DNA of 64,000 nt from Mycobacterium sp. Root135 (GCF_001426545.1 NZ_LMEZ01000001.1:870034-934033), one strand, 5' to 3'; counted from the first letter of the stretch, positions 48,847-57,011 are shown. Notes: a model not told the origin generated them from the sequence alone. A program made the numbers and translations.

Positions 48847-49330
48847 GGAAGCCGTCGCTTCCCGACAGGACGGCGGGTTCGCCACCCGCGCGCGTGAACG
48901 CAGTGAGTGCACGGACCAGACCGTGTCGTTCCTCGGCGGGCATCTTGGCGACTGTTTCGGCGAGTACTCGACGCCGCTCGTCGGTGACTGCGGCGACCAC
49001 CTGGCTGCCCCGATCGGTGAGGTTGACCACCAATTCGCGCCGAGATTGCGGATTCGGCCGTCGGTCGACCAGGCCAGCCCCGACCAGCCGGTCGACCATC
49101 CTCCCGGTGGTCGACGGTTGCACGTCGAGGAGGCCGGCCAGGGTGGCCAGGTTGACGGGCCCGCGGGTCGCCAGGAGCACCAGCGTTCTGAACTGCGCGA
49201 TCGTCAGCGTCTCGTCGTTCTCGGCGATGGAGCGCGCCGAGATGGCGACCAGTAGACGCGATGCGGTCAGAAGAGCGTCGGTGATCGCATCCACCGAATC
49301 CTGAGCGTCGGTGGCACCGTGTGGCGGCAT
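48839..49330 (-). CDS. MarR-family transcriptional regulator
   Basis: A winged-helix repressor of 163 residues. The DNA-binding region is TIAQFRTLVLLATRGPVNLATLAGLLDVQPSTTGRMVDRLVGAGLVDRRPNPQSRRELVVNLTDRG (about residues 50-115), with dimerising helices at both ends. It contains no cysteine, so it is not a thiol-based oxidant sensor of the OhrR type; a small-molecule ligand is more likely. The 17-bp repeat at 49373-49389 lies just upstream and overlaps a predicted -35 of its own promoter, suggesting autoregulation. Confidence 0.93.
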   Translation of the reverse strand: MPPHGATDAQDSVDAITDALLTASRLLVAISARSIAENDETLTIAQFRTLVLLATRGPVNLATLAGLLDVQPSTTGRMVDRLVGAGLVDRRPNPQSRRELVVNLTDRGSQVVAAVTDERRRVLAETVAKMPAEERHGLVRALTAFTRAGGEPAVLSGSDGFLV

Positions 49331-49362
49331 GTGGTTCCTCCGTCCGAATCCGACCTCGCATG

Positions 49363-49391
49363 AGGTTATGAGCAACTGTTGCATACTGCAA
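49363..49391 (-). promoter_or_regulatory. predicted marR promoter overlapping the operator
   Basis: On the minus strand TTGCAG (49391-49386) and TAACCT (49368-49363) are separated by 17 bases. The -35 lies inside the shared 17-bp repeat, so a regulator bound there would block marR as well as the divergent gene. Confidence 0.45.
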
Positions 49392-49396
49392 TGGTG
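49373..49396 (+). promoter_or_regulatory. MarR-type operator, copy 1, with embedded -10
   Basis: CAACTGTTGCATACTGC at 49373-49389 is the first of three identical copies. It contains the inverted repeats GCAAC-T-GTTGC and TTGCA-TAC-TGCAA. CATACT at 49382-49387 fits as a -10 element; six bases later comes the GTG at 49394, consistent with leaderless transcription of the ctaG-like gene. Confidence 0.7.
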
Positions 49397-50386
49397 AACA
49401 TGGACGCGGCGCCACCGGCCGATCTCACCGCCGTGGTGACGGCTTGGATGGCGTCGCCGGTGGCCGATCTGCTGATCCTCCTGGCCGTGGCGGCCTATTC
49501 GTCCTTGCTCATCGGACTGCGCAGACGCGGACAGCGGTGGGCGCCCTTGCGTACGTCGTCGGCCGTGGGTGCCGCCGTGCTCCTGGTCTTGGTGGTCAAC
49601 GGTCCGCCGGCCGTCTATTCGCATCACCTGTTCTGGGTGCACATGATCGTGCATCTGGTGCTCATCACCGTGGTGCCGGCCCTGCTCGTGTGGGCGCAGC
49701 CGATTCGTCTGATCCACGACGCTGGTGGCCCGCTCGTCGGCGCCCGCGTCGACCGGATCCGACGCGGGCGAACGTTTCGATGGCTGATCTCGCCCCGTCT
49801 CACGGTGCCGCTCTATGCCGCGGTTCTGGTGCTCACCCATCTCACCGGCTTTCAAGAGGCGATGAGCCGACACGAGTGGATACACGACGGCGAACTCGTC
49901 CTCTACCTCGTCGCCGGATACCTCCTGCTGCTCCCCCTGGTCGGCGACGAACTCACCTCCGATCCGCCGCTGGCCCATCTGCTCAGATTCGTCGTGCTCG
50001 CCGTCTGCATGTTCCCCGACACCTTGGTCGGGATCATGCTGATGATGACCAGCACGTCCCTGGCACCGGCATACGCGGCGTCGCGGGATTGGGGGCCCTC
50101 CGCCCTGGTCGACCAGGCGACCGCGGGAGCGATCATGTGGTTCGGCGGTGACGGTTTGATGATGGTTCTCATGGTCGTCGTCGGCGGCCGGTGGGTTGCC
50201 AAGGGTGACCGGGGCGGCGCCAGCCTCGGGCCGTGGTTGGACGGCGTCCGCAGGGGTGCGACCCTCGGTGCAGATTCGACGTCGGACGGCTCGGTCGACA
50301 TGGACGACGACGAGGCGGCGCTCGCGGCCTACAACGCCCGCCTTGCTGCGCTGCACGACGCCGCCCGCCACGGCCGAGCGCGGTGA
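49394..50386 (+). CDS. CtaG-like cytochrome c oxidase assembly membrane protein
   Basis: A multi-helix membrane protein of about 330 residues resembling the caa3-type CtaG family, linked to copper delivery or assembly of terminal oxidases. It has about seven to eight helices. Conserved histidine-containing segments are YSHHLFWVHMIVHLVLITVVPALLVW near residue 75 and VLTHLTGFQEAMSRHEWIHDGE near residue 155. The C-terminal tail is acidic, then basic. Possible starts are ATG 49391, GTG 49394 and ATG 49400; GTG 49394 is used because its offset from the promoter repeat equals that of the other two copies. Confidence 0.83.
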   Translation: MNMDAAPPADLTAVVTAWMASPVADLLILLAVAAYSSLLIGLRRRGQRWAPLRTSSAVGAAVLLVLVVNGPPAVYSHHLFWVHMIVHLVLITVVPALLVWAQPIRLIHDAGGPLVGARVDRIRRGRTFRWLISPRLTVPLYAAVLVLTHLTGFQEAMSRHEWIHDGELVLYLVAGYLLLLPLVGDELTSDPPLAHLLRFVVLAVCMFPDTLVGIMLMMTSTSLAPAYAASRDWGPSALVDQATAGAIMWFGGDGLMMVLMVVVGGRWVAKGDRGGASLGPWLDGVRRGATLGADSTSDGSVDMDDDEAALAAYNARLAALHDAARHGRAR

Positions 50387-50515
50387 CGGAAGGCTCGACG
50401 CACGACGAGCCAACCGCACTTCTGGGCAGCCCCACTGCGATACCGTGAGTGGCGCCCGCCCCCCTGTTCACACGGCGGGTCGCGGTCATCGACCCGGCCG
50501 GAAGGACGCACTGCC

Positions 50516-51436
50516 ATGACGCTCATGGCTGGGCTCGTGATCGCCGACCGCTTCAAGCTGAGACGACTGGTCGGATTCGGTGGCACTGGCCAGGTCTGGG
50601 AGACGACAGACTTGCGGACGAAGGACCTCGTCGCTCTCAAGATCCTGCGCGACGAGGTCTCCGAAGACGTCGTCACCCAAGCGCGCTTCCGCCGGGAAGC
50701 CGACACGATTGCAGCGCTCGAGCATCCCGGCATCGCTCGCTTCGTCGACTACGGCCACGTCCCCTCACCCCATGGCGGACGAACCACTACCTACCTGGCG
50801 ACCGAGTTCATCCGGGGTGAGTCCCTCAGCGCAGTGATCCACCGATCCGAGCGGCTGCCGCCGGGGCGATCGCTGAGCGTGTTGGAGGGCATCGCCCGCG
50901 CCCTCGGGCACGCCCACTCAGCCGGGGTGATTCATCGCGACGTCAAACCGAGCAACATCCTGGTCACCAAGGACGGCGCCGCAAAGCTCACCGACTTCGG
51001 CATCGTACGAGTACTCGGCGAGGCCACCCTGACCCACATCGGAACCGTGATGGGAACGGCGCGGTACATGTCGCCGGAGCAAATTCGCGGCGACGCCGCC
51101 ACCGCGGCCAGCGACGTCTACTCCCTAGCGGTCGTCGGGTACGAAATGATCACCGGCACAGCGCCATTCGCGGACCGGGATCCGCTGTCGGTGGCAATGA
51201 GCCACATGGAGGATGAGCCCACCCCGTTGCCTGACTTTGCCGGCGAACCACTCAAGGCGCTCATTGCGCGGGGTCTGCGGAAGGATCCTCTGCAACGACC
51301 GGCGAACGGGACGGAGTTCGCCGAGGAGATCGCCGCCGCGCGTCGGCCCGTCCATCGGCCGGCCAGTTCGACCGGCGGACGCCCATCGGCGGCGATCCGA
51401 GTGCTTCGTCACCTGAAAGGGTTGCGCCGCAACTGA
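50516..51436 (+). CDS. soluble Ser/Thr protein kinase
   Basis: A PknB-like Hanks-type kinase of 306 residues. The Gly-rich loop GFGGTGQV is at 20-27, the VALK lysine at 42, HRDVKPSN from 140, DFG at 160-162, a Thr-rich activation loop and APE-equivalent SPEQ near 186. All catalytic residues are present. Unlike most mycobacterial Pkn proteins it has no transmembrane helix or sensor domain, so it is cytosolic. It lies in the MarR island but has no copy of the repeat; it may be read through from the ctaG-like gene 129 bases upstream. Confidence 0.92.
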   Translation: MTLMAGLVIADRFKLRRLVGFGGTGQVWETTDLRTKDLVALKILRDEVSEDVVTQARFRREADTIAALEHPGIARFVDYGHVPSPHGGRTTTYLATEFIRGESLSAVIHRSERLPPGRSLSVLEGIARALGHAHSAGVIHRDVKPSNILVTKDGAAKLTDFGIVRVLGEATLTHIGTVMGTARYMSPEQIRGDAATAASDVYSLAVVGYEMITGTAPFADRDPLSVAMSHMEDEPTPLPDFAGEPLKALIARGLRKDPLQRPANGTEFAEEIAAARRPVHRPASSTGGRPSAAIRVLRHLKGLRRN

Positions 51437-51522
51437 TTGGCGAGCCCTGAGGTGCACTCCGATCCAGAGTCGGCGCGGCCTCATGGGTTCGAACTTCCCG
51501 CCCACAGATGATTGCACGCGAA

Positions 51523-51546
51523 CAACTGTTGCATACTGCAATGGTG
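51523..51546 (+). promoter_or_regulatory. MarR-type operator, copy 2, with embedded -10
   Basis: CAACTGTTGCATACTGC at 51523-51539 is identical to the 49373 copy, and identity continues through the following AATGGTG. CATACT at 51532-51537 is the putative -10. A GTG at 51544 stands at the same offset as the GTG at 49394. Confidence 0.7.
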
Positions 51547-52137
51547 CATTGCGTCCTCGAGTCGACAGAGACGACGGAGAGTGGCCGCGCACGACGCTCG
51601 CGCGAGGACGCCGCAAGAGTGCCGACTACGGAGGACGGTGACGAGATCTGCACGACGAATCGCATGTCAACCCTTGCCGGTCGAATGCTGCGAACACGGT
51701 GGCTCGTCCGTGCACCAGTGTCCCTATACCGGTTCGGGTTTGGGTGCCTCTTCGGCCAGCGCATGCTGCTCTTGCAGCATCGTGGCCGTCGCAGCGGGAT
51801 CGCTCGCTACGTCGTGCTGGAGGTCGTCGAGCACCCTCGACCGGACCGCTACCTCATCGTGTCCGGCTTCGGCGAGGCGGCGCAGTGGTACCGAAACCTG
51901 CTCGCCGAACCCCGCGTGCGCGTCAGCGTGGGCCGTCGACGCGACGTTCCCGCCGTCGCCAGGTTGCTCTCCACTGAGGAGTCCCAAGCGGCGTTGTCCC
52001 GTTACGCGGAACATCACCCCGCGGCATGGCGCCGACTGCAGGGCGCGCTGCAGTCGGCAACGGGCACCGACGAGCCCCAATTGCCGATGTTCGCCGTCGA
52101 CCTGGGCAACGATGGTGACCGACGTCAGGAGAGCTGA
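51544..52137 (+). CDS. deazaflavin (F420)-dependent nitroreductase-family protein
   Basis: A Ddn-like split-barrel protein. The recognisable domain runs from MSTLAGRMLRTRWLVRAPV (ATG 51664) through LLLQHRGRRSGIARYVVLEVVE and YLIVSGFGEAAQWYRNLLAEPRVRVSVG, the F420-binding pattern of this family. The GTG at 51544 matches the shared promoter geometry and adds about 40 hydrophilic residues; ATG 51664 would give a 157-residue protein of typical size. Likely redox chemistry on a quinone, fatty acid or xenobiotic. It lies 3 bases before the DUF2254 gene. Confidence 0.82.
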   Translation: MHCVLESTETTESGRARRSREDAARVPTTEDGDEICTTNRMSTLAGRMLRTRWLVRAPVSLYRFGFGCLFGQRMLLLQHRGRRSGIARYVVLEVVEHPRPDRYLIVSGFGEAAQWYRNLLAEPRVRVSVGRRRDVPAVARLLSTEESQAALSRYAEHHPAAWRRLQGALQSATGTDEPQLPMFAVDLGNDGDRRQES

Positions 52138-52140
52138 ACG

Positions 52141-53475
52141 GTGAGTCCAATCCTTGCCTCCGTGCGCGACACGGTCCGTACCCAGTTGTGGCCGCTGCCC
52201 GTCGCAGGCATCGTCCTCGCCGTCGTGGCTGCCGTGGCTTTGCCCCATTTGGACGCGCGCGTCGACGATCAACTGCCCGCGTGGTTCTCGACTCTGCTGT
52301 TCGGAGGTGACGCTGGCGCCGCGCGAACCCTGCTCGACGCCATCTCGAGTTCGCTCATCACCGTGACGTCGCTGACGTTCTCGCTGACCGTCGTCACCCT
52401 GCAGTTGGCCAGCAGCCAGTTCTCGCCGCGGCTGCTGCGCACGTTTACCAGCGACGTCTTCGTTCAGGCAACGCTCGCGCTGTTCCTGTCCACGTTCACT
52501 TACTCGCTGACCGTCTTACGGGCGATCCGCAGCAGCGACACCGGCGCGGGGTTCGTCCCTCGGATATCGGTGACGGTCGCGTTCTTGTTCGGCCTCGTCA
52601 GCGTCCTGGGACTCGTGCTGTTCCTGGCCCATCTCGCCCGACAGATCCGGGTCGAGACGATGCTGCGTGAGGTTCACGAAGACGCCAACGCCACGTTGCG
52701 CAACGCCACCGTCCCCCTGGCCGACGCCAAACCGCAACCGCCGCTGCCCACGCCTCCCCCGAACGCGTCGACGCTTTTCGCACCCTCGTCCGGATTTCTG
52801 ACCGGCATCAATATTCGGCAATTGATCTCGGCCGCAACCGAAGTCGACGCTTTCCTGATCATCGACAGCCACCCCGGCGATTCACTCGTGGAAGGAGTAC
52901 CGATCGGTGTCGCTTGGACCGGCGACGGCGATCTCGACACCGATGCCGTTGACCGACTACAAGCTGCCGTCCGCAGCACCATCGGGATCGGCTACGAGCG
53001 TACCGGCGCCCAAGACGTCGGCTACGGGTTGCGCCAGCTCACCGACGTCGCCAACAAGGCGCTGTCACCTGGGATCAACGATCCCACGACGGCGGTCCAT
53101 GCGCTGGGTCATATCTCGGCCATCCTGTGCCAACTCGCCGGACGCGACCTCAGATCGGTCGTGCTGCACGACCGCGACGACGAGGCGCGAGTGTTTCTTC
53201 GCCGGCCCAGCTTCGACGAAATCGTCGATGCTGCGATCGGCCAACCGCGCCGCTACGGCTCCACGGACCCGCAGGTGATGACACGTCTGTTCAACCTGCT
53301 TGCCGAGCTCAGCTGGCATCTCGATGACCACACCGTGGTCCGTGACCAACTTGACCGGACCCGAAACACTGTCCGGAGAGCGGACTTCGACGAGACCGAG
53401 CGACGTCAACTGGAGTTCGCCGCGACCCGCGTCGAGGAGGCGATCGCCCACCGCGTCACGAGGGACGCATCATGA
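52141..53475 (+). CDS. DUF2254 family membrane protein
   Basis: A 444-residue predicted inner-membrane protein. Four helices lie in the first ~165 residues (LPVAGIVLAVVAAVALP, SLITVTSLTFSLTVVTLQLASSQFSPRLLRTF, VFVQATLALFLSTFTYSLTVL, VTVAFLFGLVSVLGLVLFLAH). A large soluble C-terminal domain follows, with the conserved VGYGLRQLTDVANKALSPGINDPTTAVHALG segment near residue 290. Function unknown. It is coupled to the F420-reductase gene (3-base gap, GTG start), so presumably falls under copy 2 of the operator. Confidence 0.87.
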   Translation: MSPILASVRDTVRTQLWPLPVAGIVLAVVAAVALPHLDARVDDQLPAWFSTLLFGGDAGAARTLLDAISSSLITVTSLTFSLTVVTLQLASSQFSPRLLRTFTSDVFVQATLALFLSTFTYSLTVLRAIRSSDTGAGFVPRISVTVAFLFGLVSVLGLVLFLAHLARQIRVETMLREVHEDANATLRNATVPLADAKPQPPLPTPPPNASTLFAPSSGFLTGINIRQLISAATEVDAFLIIDSHPGDSLVEGVPIGVAWTGDGDLDTDAVDRLQAAVRSTIGIGYERTGAQDVGYGLRQLTDVANKALSPGINDPTTAVHALGHISAILCQLAGRDLRSVVLHDRDDEARVFLRRPSFDEIVDAAIGQPRRYGSTDPQVMTRLFNLLAELSWHLDDHTVVRDQLDRTRNTVRRADFDETERRQLEFAATRVEEAIAHRVTRDAS

Positions 53476-53760
53476 CCGCCGTGCTGCACGCGCTCACACT
53501 GCCCCTGTCGATGGCGTGGTCATCCCGTGGGCGCTGGATTTCGGCGTCTTCCTGCCCGCGAAGGTTCAGTCGGTCGTTCGTCGTGGCACGGTGACCTCGT
53601 CGTCGGGCGACGACCGCCCACCACTGCCGACCACATGCTCACCGTTGCGCTCGGACCGCTCAACACAGACGTGTCAGGCGCCGAAACTCCTGTCGCGCTT
53701 GGACTACGGTTCGCGGCAGCCGCCCCTGACACCCTTCGACGACGCAACGGATGCGATCCG

Positions 53761-54276
53761 TCACTGCACCTGGGTTGGACAGGCCTCGATCGGCACCGGC
53801 ATCGTGATGTCACCGGCCAGCTGGAAATGGAAGGTGACGTCGGCCGACATGGCTGGTCGCAAGTCCGGATCCAGCGTCGCCAATTGGATGGCCGGAAGGC
53901 TGCCGGGGCCGGTGGGCTGAGCGCTCGGCTGGCCAATGCCGACGGTCGACTTGGGCGGAACGTCCACGGCGGCCATCACATGCCCCAGCGTCGTCGCGCT
54001 CGTCGACAACCCAAGGAAACGCTCGGTCGCATCGGGGCGGCTGTTGGTGATCGTGAGCCGAAGCTCGCCGCCGGTGTTCAACTGGATTGCACACCTACGG
54101 TCGAGGAATGACGGGACGATGGCGGCATTCTCCACCGTCGTGCCCGTCGTGTGGGAACCCGAACCGCGGTTGGATGAGTCCAGCACCGGCCCCTCCCCGC
54201 AGCCGACCGCCAGCATGGCGACCGCGGCGATGCAGCCGAGGTCCGCGCAACTTCGCGAATGCGACTGCGTCGGCAT
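53761..54276 (-). CDS. LpqE-like secreted lipoprotein
   Basis: A 171-residue lipoprotein. The signal region ends with the lipobox LAVGC near residue 24. The mature part resembles the LpqE/PCu(A)C-type beta-sandwich: LRLTITNSRPDATERFLGLSTSATTLGHV, a VPPKSTVGIGQPS loop and VTFHFQLAGDITMPVPIEACPTQ at the end. In related PCu(A)C proteins this fold carries copper for oxidase assembly; the classic H-M ligand pattern is only partly evident here (GHVM). It is divergent from the clcA-like gene, and operator copy 3 lies between them. Resemblance judged by eye. Confidence 0.65.
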   Translation of the reverse strand: MPTQSHSRSCADLGCIAAVAMLAVGCGEGPVLDSSNRGSGSHTTGTTVENAAIVPSFLDRRCAIQLNTGGELRLTITNSRPDATERFLGLSTSATTLGHVMAAVDVPPKSTVGIGQPSAQPTGPGSLPAIQLATLDPDLRPAMSADVTFHFQLAGDITMPVPIEACPTQVQ

Positions 54277-54345
54277 CACGCCGCCTTTCGGTTGGCGTCC
54301 GCCACGAGTGCTCCGATGGCGACGGCCGCATGTCCGGTTCGCCCA

Positions 54346-54375
54346 AAGGTACCCATTTAACGACGCACAGCGCAA
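54346..54375 (-). promoter_or_regulatory. possible promoter of the LpqE-like gene
   Basis: On the minus strand TTGCGC (54375-54370) and TACCTT (54351-54346) are separated by 18 bases. The -35 overlaps the first bases of operator copy 3, so this gene may be co-regulated with the divergent chloride channel. Confidence 0.35.
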
Positions 54376-54396
54376 CTGTTGCATACTGCTAGCATG
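54373..54396 (+). promoter_or_regulatory. MarR-type operator, copy 3, with embedded -10
   Basis: CAACTGTTGCATACTGC at 54373-54389 is identical to the other two copies; sequence after it differs (TAGC rather than AATG). CATACT at 54382-54387 is the putative -10, and the ATG at 54394 sits at exactly the offset of the GTG codons at 49394 and 51544. Confidence 0.7.
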
Positions 54397-56151
54397 AGCT
54401 CCGTCAGCATCTCTGCGGTGCCACGCCCCCGTTCTCTTCGAAGCTGGTTGCGCGGCAGCCCCTCCTCCCTTGTCCCCCTCGCCGTCGCCGTCGGCGCATT
54501 GACCGGGCTCGGCGCCGTCGGGTTCCGCTGGCTCATAACGACTTTCACGAAGATGTTCACCGGATACGACGACTACTCGGGACTCGGCCGGGTACCGAGC
54601 GCGCACTGGCCGTGGCTGGGAGTCTGGTTCCTGTTGCTCGCACCCGTGGTCGCCGGGGCCGTGTACGGACCCATCGTGGACCGGTTCGCGCCAGAGGCTC
54701 GCGGTCACGGAGTTCCCGAGGTGATGTACGCGGTCTCCCACCGCGGTGGACGGATCGCGCCGCAGGTGACGGTGGTGAAAGCGCTGGCCTCGGCACTGTG
54801 CATCGGCGGCGGGGGCTCCGTGGGACGGGAGGGACCCATCGTCCAGATCGGATCAGCCGCCGGATCGACCGTCGCCCAGCTGCTGCGCTTGGACACCAAT
54901 CGAGTGCGCCTACTGGTCGCCTGCGGCGCCGCAGCCGGCATCTCGGCGACGTTCAACGCGCCGCTGGCCGGGGCGTTCTTCGCCATGGAACTGATCCTGC
55001 GCAACTTCGCCGCCGAATCCTTCGGTGCGGTGGTGCTGTCCAGCGTCACCGCCGACGTCGTCGGGCGGGCCCTGCTGGGCGACCATCCGTTCCTGTCGTT
55101 GCCGACCTTCGCGGTGCGAAACCCGGTGGAATACCTGCTCTACGGCGCACTCGGAGTCGGGGTGGGAATCGTCGGCGTGGCGTTCTCCAAGATCCTCTAC
55201 CTGATCGAGGACGCATGCGACTGGCTGTGGCGCGGACCCGAGTGGGCGCGGCCGGCGGCCGGCGGCCTGGTGCTGGGCGCGCTGCTGCTCACCCTGCCCC
55301 AGATGTACGGCGTCGGGTATCCCGTCCTAGAGAATGCCGTGGAGGGAAAGTACGTCATCGGCTTTCTGCTGTTGCTCATGGTCGGCAAGATGGTCGCCAC
55401 CAGTTTGACGATCGGCATCGGCGGATCCGGTGGTGTCTTCGCGCCCACCCTCTTCATCGGCGCCATGGCCGGCACGGCATTCGGCACCATCGTGAACGCT
55501 GCACTTCCCGGCGTCACGGAGTCGGCGGGCGCCTACGGGCTGATTGGCATGGGCGCCGCCCTCGGCGGCGCCACCGGAGCACCCATCACCGCGGTGGTCA
55601 TCCTGTTCGAACTGACCGGCGAGTACTCCATCATCCTCCCGCTGATGGCGGCAGTCGTGATGGCGACCGGGACGGGACACTTGCTCTCCGCACAAACCAT
55701 CTACACCTCCAAACTTTGGCGACGCGGCGTCCGTCTCGAAACACCCATCCCGCCAATGTCCTTCACCGCCGCCGATCTCGCGCAGCCGCCGCCCGAATCG
55801 ATGCCCGCGCACACTGCGCTCGCCGCCGCCGCGGCGAAGCTGTCGACCAGCTCCCTGGCCATCGTCCCCGTGACCGGCGACCATCACGAATACCTGGGCT
55901 GCGTGACCGCTCAGGACGTCGCTCAGGCACTCGACGACCCCGACCCTCCCGAGACCGTTGCCGAACTGGTGCAACGCCCTGCTGCCGTTGACATGGACAG
56001 TTCACCCCGAGAAATACTGTCCGCCCTACGCGGCTACGCGGGCACCGGTGTACCAATACTCGGCGCCGACGGGGCTGCGGTGACCGGCTGGGTCACCTAC
56101 GAAACAGTCTTGGCCACAATGCATCCCGACACCGGCCACCGCGGCGGGTAG
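54394..56151 (+). CDS. CLC-family chloride channel/transporter with CBS domains
   Basis: A 585-residue CLC protein. Selectivity-filter motifs are GHGVPE (104-109, normally GSGIP), GREGPIVQIG with the gating Glu146, and GGVFAP (346-351). The stretch after FNAPLAG reads AMEL, so the position of the internal proton glutamate (Glu203 of the E. coli protein) appears to be Leu200. This suggests a channel rather than a Cl-/H+ exchanger. Two C-terminal CBS motifs lie after about residue 440. Starts at ATG 54394, matching the shared promoter geometry. Confidence 0.9.
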   Translation: MSSVSISAVPRPRSLRSWLRGSPSSLVPLAVAVGALTGLGAVGFRWLITTFTKMFTGYDDYSGLGRVPSAHWPWLGVWFLLLAPVVAGAVYGPIVDRFAPEARGHGVPEVMYAVSHRGGRIAPQVTVVKALASALCIGGGGSVGREGPIVQIGSAAGSTVAQLLRLDTNRVRLLVACGAAAGISATFNAPLAGAFFAMELILRNFAAESFGAVVLSSVTADVVGRALLGDHPFLSLPTFAVRNPVEYLLYGALGVGVGIVGVAFSKILYLIEDACDWLWRGPEWARPAAGGLVLGALLLTLPQMYGVGYPVLENAVEGKYVIGFLLLLMVGKMVATSLTIGIGGSGGVFAPTLFIGAMAGTAFGTIVNAALPGVTESAGAYGLIGMGAALGGATGAPITAVVILFELTGEYSIILPLMAAVVMATGTGHLLSAQTIYTSKLWRRGVRLETPIPPMSFTAADLAQPPPESMPAHTALAAAAAKLSTSSLAIVPVTGDHHEYLGCVTAQDVAQALDDPDPPETVAELVQRPAAVDMDSSPREILSALRGYAGTGVPILGADGAAVTGWVTYETVLATMHPDTGHRGG

Positions 56152-56225
56152 CCGACTCCGCACATTCGTCACACGCGTTCCGTGGTCTCGTGGGCGGCCG
56201 ACGAGTAGCGACCGGTCACGGGCGC

Positions 56226-57011
56226 TCAGTGCGGTGGTCTGCCACCGAGCGTGCGGGTGATTTGTTCGGCGTAGCCAACGAGCAAGTCTATCCATTCCTC
56301 GCACCGTTGCTGCGGCATCCGCAGCGTGGGACCGCTGATCGTCACCGCACCGAGAAGGTCGCCCGCGGAGTCGAATACGGGGGCTGAGAGGCCAGACGCC
56401 GAGTCGTCGCGCTCGCCCGCGGTGATGGCGTAGCCGTCGGACTTGGTGTGGGCGATCAGCGTGCGCAGTTCGTCGGCGCTGGTGACCGTTCGATCCGCCA
56501 ACTGCTCGAGAGGCGCGTTCAGGACGTGGTCGGCCAACACCGGGTTCCAGGCCAGGAGCACGCGTGACGCCGAGCCGACGTGCAGCGGTATCACCTTGCC
56601 TACGTACATCTCTCGCCGCAGCGCGTGCTGGGTCTCGGCGACGGCGATGCAGACTCGGAAGTTCTGCTCGACGGTGAAGAAGCATGCGGTCTCGGTGGTC
56701 TTGTCTCGGATCTCCTTGAGCACCGGATTGACGACGGCGAGGACGTCGACGTCCTTGCGGGCCGTGGCCGCCCAGTAGGACATCCGGATGCCGATGCGGA
56801 TGTGGTCGCCGACGCGGTCGAGCATGCCCTGGGACACCATGTTGCTCACCAACCGCTGCACGGTCGAGGTGGGCAGGCCCGTCGCCTGTTGTATCTCCCC
56901 CAGCGTCATCGCCGGGCGAGTCAACGTGAACGCATTCAAGATCTCGGTGATCTTGTTCAACACCAGCAGCGTTTGTTGCTTCCCCGAGGAGTCCGCCTCG
57001 CCGTTTCCCAT
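56226..57011 (-). CDS. IclR-family transcriptional regulator
   Basis: A 261-residue regulator. The N-terminal winged helix is MTLGEIQQATGLPTSTVQRLVSNMVSQGML (about 35-65). The C-terminal effector domain has LHVGSASRVLLAW, GYAITAGERDDSASGLSAPVFDSAGDLLGAVTISGP, typical IclR ligand-binding motifs. It is downstream of the catabolic operon on the same strand, so it is the obvious local regulator. Its effector is probably the substrate or product of that pathway. Confidence 0.93.
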   Translation of the reverse strand: MGNGEADSSGKQQTLLVLNKITEILNAFTLTRPAMTLGEIQQATGLPTSTVQRLVSNMVSQGMLDRVGDHIRIGIRMSYWAATARKDVDVLAVVNPVLKEIRDKTTETACFFTVEQNFRVCIAVAETQHALRREMYVGKVIPLHVGSASRVLLAWNPVLADHVLNAPLEQLADRTVTSADELRTLIAHTKSDGYAITAGERDDSASGLSAPVFDSAGDLLGAVTISGPTLRMPQQRCEEWIDLLVGYAEQITRTLGGRPPH

